Position numbers and translations under genes: made by a program. DNA of 64,000 nucleotides from Engraulis encrasicolus. Its lineage: Eukaryota > Chordata > Actinopteri > Clupeiformes > Engraulidae. The DNA is taken from positions 28,489,634 to 28,553,633 of the forward strand of contig NC_085872.1 of NCBI RefSeq assembly GCF_034702125.1. Direction: 5' to 3'. Positions 57,968 through 64,000 of the stretch are shown piece by piece (the first letter of the stretch is position 1; each line of letters starts with the position of its first letter). The notes beneath the pieces were generated by a model. That model saw only the letters and a program-made list of their open reading frames with translations, had not been told where the DNA came from and searched no databases.

Positions 57968-58407
57968 CATTGAGAGTAAATAGAATGGAGGCCAAAATTC
58001 TATTTCATTGTTGAAGCCAAGTTGGAGCCAAGGTTGGACCCAAAAAGACCAAAAAATGGCCAAATCCCATTCATTCCTATGAGAGACATAAAACCCTGTA
58101 TCTCCCTTAAATGCCACTCCAGGGGGATAATTTTTCGCTCAACTAGTAGGTCCCCTTGCTCTCCAACTTACCAGGGTGGTGATTTTTTGTGGTGATGTTT
58201 TATTTTAGAGAGATATTAAAAGTTAAATTGACCAATGAGCATCAGAACATGGTTTGATTGACCGTTAGAAGTCTTGTTGTTGTCCAATCAGCACCTGCGT
58301 TTGGCGTTGCTAAGGTGGAATGTAAGTTGGAATGTTCCCAAATCTGGCTTCAAAGCGTTGAATGGCAAATAGCGTTGATTTGGCGTCCATTCTATTTACT
58401 GTCAATG
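57968..58407. mobile_element. 440-bp MITE with a 9-bp target duplication
   Basis: The ends CATTGAGAGTAAATAGAATG and CATTCTATTTACTGTCAATG are inverted with one mismatch. AACCTGACT flanks both sides (57959-57967, 58408-58416). There is no ORF of note. Confidence 0.85.
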
Positions 58408-58607
58408 AACCTGACTACAAAAATGATCAATTTGTTTTGACTTGTCAAAGAAACTTTTTTAACCATGTTTAAGTAATTTAAAAAAAAAAAGCATGTATAG
58501 CGCATTATCATAGCCTACATACATAGTCATCATTCAACGTGTAGGCCTATTAGAATTATATATATATATATAATGAAAGTATTATATAAAAGTATTATCT
58601 AAGCAAA

Positions 58608-59079
58608 TGTAACGGAGGCTAACTAGCACAGAGTTGGCGTGGAACGTTGGTAAACCTCCCTCCGATAGCTTCATACAGTCTCGTGCCGTTGGGCCGAGAG
58701 ACTAGTCTCTTGGCCCAGCGGTATCGTACTGTGTCTCCCATTGCCGAATCGTTGTAGTTGACGAGGTCGCACGTTCGATCCCCGAGGGGGGTGAACAGGT
58801 GCAAGATGACCTCCGTCACAGTGGTGCCGTATGACCCGGGATGGGAGTGAGGTTTAAGGGGGAGAGTGTAACGGAGGCTAACTAGCACAGAGTTGGCGTG
58901 GAACGTTGGTAAACCTCCCTCCGATAGCTTCATACAGTCTCGTGCCGTTGGGCCGAGAGACTAGTCTCTTGGCCCAGCGGTATCGTACTGTGTCTCCCAT
59001 TGCCGAATCGTTGTAGTTGACGAGGTCGCACGTTCGATCCCCGAGGGGGGTGAACAGGTGCAAGATGACCTCCGTCACA
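58608..59079 (+). mobile_element. Miniature LTR retrotransposon (TRIM-like) with tRNA-like LTRs
   Basis: Two direct repeats of 213 bp, apparently identical (58608-58820 and 58867-59079), start TGTAACGGAGG and end CCTCCGTCACA (TG..CA). Only 46 bp lie between them: they open with TGGTGCCGTATGACCCGGGA, a primer-binding-site-like stretch, and close with TTTAAGGGGGAGAG, a polypurine tract directly before the second LTR. CAAA flanks both ends (58604-58607, 59080-59083). There is no coding capacity, so it would be moved by proteins of another element. Identical LTRs suggest a recent insertion. Within each LTR, A-box-like and B-box-like motifs are present. Confidence 0.85.
58711..58783 (+). promoter_or_regulatory. 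tRNA-like pol III boxes inside the LTR
   Basis: TGGCCCAGCGGT (58711-58722) fits the A-box pattern TRGCNNAGYNGG. GTTCGATCCCC (58773-58783) fits the B-box core. They are about 62 bases apart, within the range of tRNA genes with a long variable arm or an intron. The second LTR has the same boxes at 58970-59042. Transcription by pol III is inferred from the boxes only. Confidence 0.5.
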
Positions 59080-60754
59080 CAAAATGTAAATAAATAAAAA
59101 TCAAGCCTATAAGTTAATCAAATGCTTTTCAAAGCAAGCCTGTGGCTGAATCTAGTCCGTTCATATACGGCCCAGAGTGGAGCAAATGGTTAAACAATTT
59201 CAGAATTTCAAGGCTATAGCAAAAGAGAGGACATATTTAAAAATAAATTAATACATGTTTAAGATTAAAATAGGCTGACATTAGCTCAATTGATTGATTA
59301 CAAACAAACATAAGCAGATTGAAAGCCACACACCATTTTATTCTGTTGTCAGAACACAATTTCATTATAACACAAACACATATAGGCCTGCTTGTCATTT
59401 TAGTCTTTACAGCAGCAGAGATCAGCTCCATTGCCTTAGGCCTGTGAAAAGTCTTGTTATGGTTGGCTCCTTGCACTAAAACCAGCTGTTCCTAATTGGG
59501 TTATTACAGCTAGGTAGATGAGCTAATTAGTTAAATCAGCTGTGTTAAGAATACATGCCACGATTGCATGCTACATGGAGGTATTTCTGAAACACTCTCT
59601 GTTACCAGGATGTCATCTGTTGAGCAAGTGGTCCATTATCCCATTTCACTAGCCTAGTAAACTAGCGCCACCCGCTGGACGCAAAAATGTTTTGCAATCT
59701 CACATTAAGTCTAGTTTATCAGGCCTGGTTTATTCACCCTTTCAGTCTCTTTCAGTCTCCTATCTCCCCCTGCTGAACAGATATGGAACGCCTGTGCTTT
59801 TTATGTAAGAGTTGGCCTGCAGGCCTTGGTAAAAAAAAATCCACAGACCTGTCACAATCCATGCATGCAGGAATCAGGATGCTCATGATGAACACAAAGG
59901 AAAAAAACCCACCATGCCCAGGAGGATTCTATCATTCCAATATAATTAAAGTAACTTAGGTTCATGGGAAGAAACACATGCTACATACATTTCTGTTATG
60001 TACTGTATGCATGTTTATGTGTAAGCTGTTTGACACCTTAATTTCCTCACAGATAAATAAAGGATCTCTGCTCTGCTCTATTCAATGTGTTGAGAAATGC
60101 TAATAATGTGCTGTTTTTGTGCACAGCACATCCAAGTAACTTTCTGATGACAGGATTTTATGTATTTCTGCCATTTCAATGTTTTACTAAGAATAAGAAT
60201 AATAAAAAGAACAACAACAATAACAACCACAAATAGGGTGAGTGAGGACAGGTTTATTGTAGATTGAGAGAGATACAGAAAGAATGTAGCCACCAGTATG
60301 GCTCCCAAATAAATACATTTACAAAGGGGAGTTAAATGTGTTCTGCGGCAGACAAATAGTACTTTGATACGTACGTGTGTAACACTGTCTATGTAATATT
60401 CTATTGCATATTATTATATTCAGTTTTCATACTATTACAGTAGCTTTGGCAATACAGATGTGTTACCCATGCCAGTAAAGCAAATCAACTCTCAATTCAG
60501 AGTAAGAGACAAATACAGTTTACAGACAGTGAGCGCAAGATAGAGTTTTTTTAATTTTATTTTTAAAATGAGAACACCCTTGTGTGGAATGAGTCAATTA
60601 CCTATTTGGTAATGTCTATATTTGGCAGAGCACCACTTCACTAGAGGACAGACCCACAGAAACAAGACTTTACACTGGGCACTTAATAGCAAAAACTAAC
60701 TTCTGCTCTGACATAATCACAGGGGGTCGTTTAGACTTGTTAACAGGGGAAACT

Positions 60755-60805
60755 GAGTGAGTGAGTGAGTGAGTGAGTGAGTGAGTGAGTGAGTGAGTGA
60801 GTGAG
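60755..60805 (+). repeat. (GAGT)n
   Basis: About 12 units of GAGT. Confidence 0.98.
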
Positions 60806-61917
60806 ACGACACGTGGTCAGGTCAGGTCATTACTGCAGAACACTACATGCTTCAACGACGGAGGAGGAGGTGGACAAACTCACAGGAGAACTTGTGAAAA
60901 TGTGTATGTTGTAGTAGCATTATATTACTGAGACTGGCAGATCATCAGTTGCCCTCTCTGAGGGATGTCCTCGTCGTCCTACATGGTAGCCAACACTGAT
61001 GCTAGTGGCGTTCAGAATATACATCCAGGGAGACACATGCATTGCCTTCACAAAGGGTATCACTCTTCTATCGTCATAGTCTGATCCAAAGTCAAGTATC
61101 TGGCCGAGTAAATCATTATATTAAAAGCTATTTCCCTATAGCTAGCTTATCGAATGTTTGTGTTCATCTATACTGTGTCACAATTGCACCACTCACACTC
61201 TACGTAACTGCACCAATCACACTATCACACGCTAAAGATGAAAAAGAAGAAAAAAAAGTTCAGTACACTGAATTAAAGATATGTCAGTCCCTGGCATGGG
61301 ACTGGCATGCCAGGGACAGCCATGGCAATGTGGCTGATGCCCTTTGCCATGGTAACGATAAATCAGGGTATATGCTGCCAAAACGTTGAGCGCACACGAG
61401 CAGACACAGTCAGCATAGTGAAGTGCACATTTAGGCAGTTGGTTATAACAGTAATCCCTGTGAGTGCCCTGCAGCCTGGGCCCCAGCACCTCAAGGGGGC
61501 CTGCATGGCAGTTACAACACAGGCACACAGAGTCACGAATGGTTACTTGGTCAGCGATAGGGTCACGTTTGGAATAGCGACAAAGAGTGGCATACGCTCG
61601 GAGACACACATACTACACCCACACGCACATACACACACCGTACATGTGCAGATTATGAGAACAAACACAAAACATAAACTAACAGCTGCAAACAAACATG
61701 CAGACAGGCGGAAAAACACATAGGTGCACGGCTTGTCACACAACACCCTCTGAACATGTAGGCTATTTATATGTGCACACATACACATACATTACAATCA
61801 CGCACGCACACATACACAAAGACTCTCAGGCACACATATATACATTAAAATTAAATTTTTATTTACTGCAGCTATGCCATTTCCATCTTTTCCCAGACAT
61901 CCCTTCCATACAAAGGC

Positions 61918-61920
61918 ACG

Positions 61921-61975
<55 letters not shown>

Positions 61976-62000
61976 GCACGCACACACACACACACTGTAC
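61918..62000 (+). repeat. (CA)n
   Basis: A CA run with a few GCACGC interruptions; a second short CA run is at 62181-62205. Confidence 0.97.
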
Positions 62001-63103
62001 AGCACAGCACGGCACAGCACAACACACCCACAGACATGCACGACAAGAAGCATCATGGTCCAGCTGCATTGAGAACATTCGTGGCAAAATGCCCCCAATG
62101 CTGCTTCTCTGCTGAGAATGGCTAGTGAGTAGCAACGGCGTGACAGTGCAAAACCAAGGAATGTGGCGGAGAGAGGGGAGACACACACACACACACACAC
62201 ACACAGGGGTCTGCTGCTGAGGGGAAAAAATCTAAGAACCACCACATGGTAAGCACGGGCACAGAGATATACAACACAAAAACAAGCACGGCTAAAGAGG
62301 ACACTATCACTAGGGGTAAAGGGGCACTAGGGGATACCGGGCCGATGCGGAGGAGCAGGAGGAGGTGATGGGAGAGGAGGTGGTGATGGAGAGGCAAGCG
62401 AGTAGGGAGGTGAAGGACTCGGGACATGCTGGGCTTTACAGAAGAACTGCTTTGGGAGAATAGAAGGGGAAGGTGATGAGAGCCAGGTGTTAGGAGGAGA
62501 GGTGCTATATGGGGCCGGGAGAATGCTTCATTCACATAGAAGCAGAGCAGTTTCCTGACGGGGCCCTTCAAGGGGCCTGCCTTGTAGGGGAGGGAGGGGG
62601 GCGCCGACTGGGGAGAGGTAGTGGGGGTAGCACAGCATGGGGATGGGATTTGGATATCGAGGTGGGAATGATAATGGAAATATTGTGGAATGAAGACAAA
62701 GAGAGGAAAAGAGACATATTCAGTGAAAGTTAGAAGCAAGAAAAAATCTTTACAGCACAGTTAGTTGGTTAAAGAAAGGTAAATATTTTAGGAAAAGGTG
62801 AAGCAACTACTTTCCATTAACATAGCGAATTGTTATTACAATAGCTAACTGTTATTATTCTGCATATTGAATTACAGTGTTATGTATAAGCAGAGGAAAT
62901 TACAGCCTTAGAGAAGAAAAAACATAAGAAGTGAACAATTTGCCAAGAAATAGGGGGCAGCAAATTATATTGAGGAGATTAACTACATGTTCTATGGTAG
63001 TCCATATTAGTTTGTACGTACAGCACTACCTGTTAAACCTGAACTTTCCAAATTTCTAATGTGTGTCAACGTGAGGGCATACCTGTGTGCGACGCGTACT
63101 CAC

Positions 63104-64000
63104 CTCGGAATGCTGGGGGGTGCCCGGTTGGGGCGGTTGGGGACCTGGGGGGAGTCGGCGCTGTTGTTCAGGGGCCCCAGAGGACCAGGGCGGCCAGGGG
63201 GCGGAGGGGCACCCCGACCTGGAGCAGGCCTCTGTCCAGCCGACATCCGCCTGGGTCCAGTGGGACTGGATGGGGGGGAACCTGCACCGGACCTGAGGAG
63301 CCAGAAGGGGGGAGGTTAACTGAAGCTGAAACAAGTTTAGGGATAAAAAGTACTAGGCTACACAACAATGCCCATCCCACAGGATGGGAAATGTTCAGTG
63401 AAGTCAGGAAGGGTGTCGCGACAATTACTCCAGGCCTTGCGGGTGCGTTGGTTCTGGGTATTGTGGAACACTGGATGAGGATGAGAACTTGCACACCAAG
63501 AATTGCTGATGCAGGAGAGGTGTTTAATCCATCAACTTAAACAAACATAAAATAAAGTGCTACCAAGTGGGGGTGCATTGCAAACGTTTCGGTCCTCAGA
63601 CCTTCATCCGTGCTAAAGGTCTGAAATGAAATATAGAGGCTTTCGTGAAATGACAAGTGAACACGAAAGACACAGGTTACTTTTTTCCAATCAAAAAACG
63701 TGTAACACAACAACGTAGTTCTTCCAACCCCATCCTCCCACAGTCCAGAGGGAGTCCCACAGTACATGGAGTCATCATGACATACCATGGTATAACCACT
63801 ACTACATACAAGAAAATCATAGTAATGCCATAGTAAACCACGGTGGATTTTTGTAAGGGCAGTACTGTACCTGCGCCAGGAGCTGTCCACCGGAGGGGGC
63901 GTGGGAGTGGAGATGGTGGTGGTGGAGATGTCTCCGATGATGGCCAGCGCCTCCTTGAGGGCGTGGTGGGTACGCAGCACCTCATCCCTCCTCTGGGCCA
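63104..64000 (-). CDS. dnm3: Dynamin-3-like, two 3' exons (partial)
   Basis: Exon 63871-64000 (continuing past the window) reads [20 protein letters not shown] and [20 protein letters not shown], the end of the GTPase effector domain and the start of the proline-rich domain. Exon 63104-63292 reads [37 protein letters not shown] and [16 protein letters not shown], the SH3-binding proline-rich tail. Both borders are GT-AG and the phases join (AG|G). Dynamin is the large GTPase that cuts endocytic necks. dnm3 rather than dnm1 or dnm2 is chosen from the neighbouring suco. The last coding exon was not identified, and the upstream exons lie outside the window. Confidence 0.85.
63530..63680. repeat. 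Dispersed repeat in a dnm3 intron
   Basis: On the minus strand it contains GGATGAAGGTCTGAGGACCG followed by AAACG, closely related to the repeat in intron 1 of gene C (27503-27686). Confidence 0.5.

Larger units (their letters stand above)
59084..63100. other. Region downstream of dnm3 exons, possibly intron and 3' UTR
   Basis: No coding exon could be assigned with confidence. The terminal exon of dnm3 should lie here if the transcript ends between 63.1 kb and suco. AATAAA on the minus strand near 60247 (CTACAATAAACC) is a possible polyadenylation signal. The rest holds microsatellites and AT-rich text. Confidence 0.35.

Noticed and set aside
58700..58800. A functional tRNA gene
   Set aside because: A- and B-box-like motifs are present but no convincing cloverleaf acceptor stem was found; it is better read as part of the LTR.
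61270..61320. GTCCCTGGCATG..GCATGCCAGGGAC palindrome as a regulatory site
   Set aside because: It is a short inverted repeat with no flanking duplication or conserved context visible here.
62330..62460. Proline-rich frame on the minus strand (AQHVPSPSPPYSLASPSPPP..) as the last dnm3 exon
   Set aside because: No acceptor joins it in the right phase (AG|N) with a known dynamin C-terminus; other frames through the same bases look equally Pro/Ser-rich because the DNA is C-rich.

Overview
The window is ray-finned fish (teleost) nuclear DNA. The evidence is spliced vertebrate genes with GT/GC-AG introns, long (CA)n tracts, and a dense mix of fish-type hAT, Tc1/mariner, piggyBac-like, LINE, tRNA-SINE and LTR elements. 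I cannot fix the species. All clear host genes lie on the minus strand.

Right end (63.1-64 kb): two 3' exons of a dynamin, best matched to dnm3 (end of the GED and the proline-rich domain). Centre (33.5-57.4 kb): a nearly complete 26-exon model of suco (SUN-domain ossification factor, about 1,381 aa). All splice phases join and the total divides by three. dnm3 followed by suco in one orientation is the order known from human 1q24.3. The suco introns carry several transposons, two GC-AG introns, a 21-bp microexon, a tenfold 69-bp repeat that copies the acceptor of the transmembrane exon, and a 30-bp tandem duplication that copies a donor.

Left of suco (11-28 kb) is a small family of secreted six-cysteine proteins resembling chemerin/cystatin-fold proteins. 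There are two intact four-exon copies (18.4-19.5 and 26.7-27.9 kb) in a duplicated block, and one truncated copy (exon 1 only, 11.35 kb).

Positions 14-10,831 are one nested LTR retrotransposon with 1.4-kb LTRs, a 4-bp target duplication and a single repeat-rich ORF without reverse transcriptase. Its 5' LTR was later split by a hAT element and by a 5.6-kb block that itself holds a second hAT element inside a (TG)n tract. The window supplies its own empty sites for several insertions (paralogous copies lacking the insert), so many boundaries can be set to the base.

Between dnm3 and suco lies a 472-bp miniature LTR element: two apparently identical 213-bp LTRs around only 46 bp (primer-binding-site-like start, purine-rich end). 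Its LTR carries tRNA-like A and B boxes. Together with the suco splice-site repeat and the chemerin-like pair, this is the most noteworthy content.
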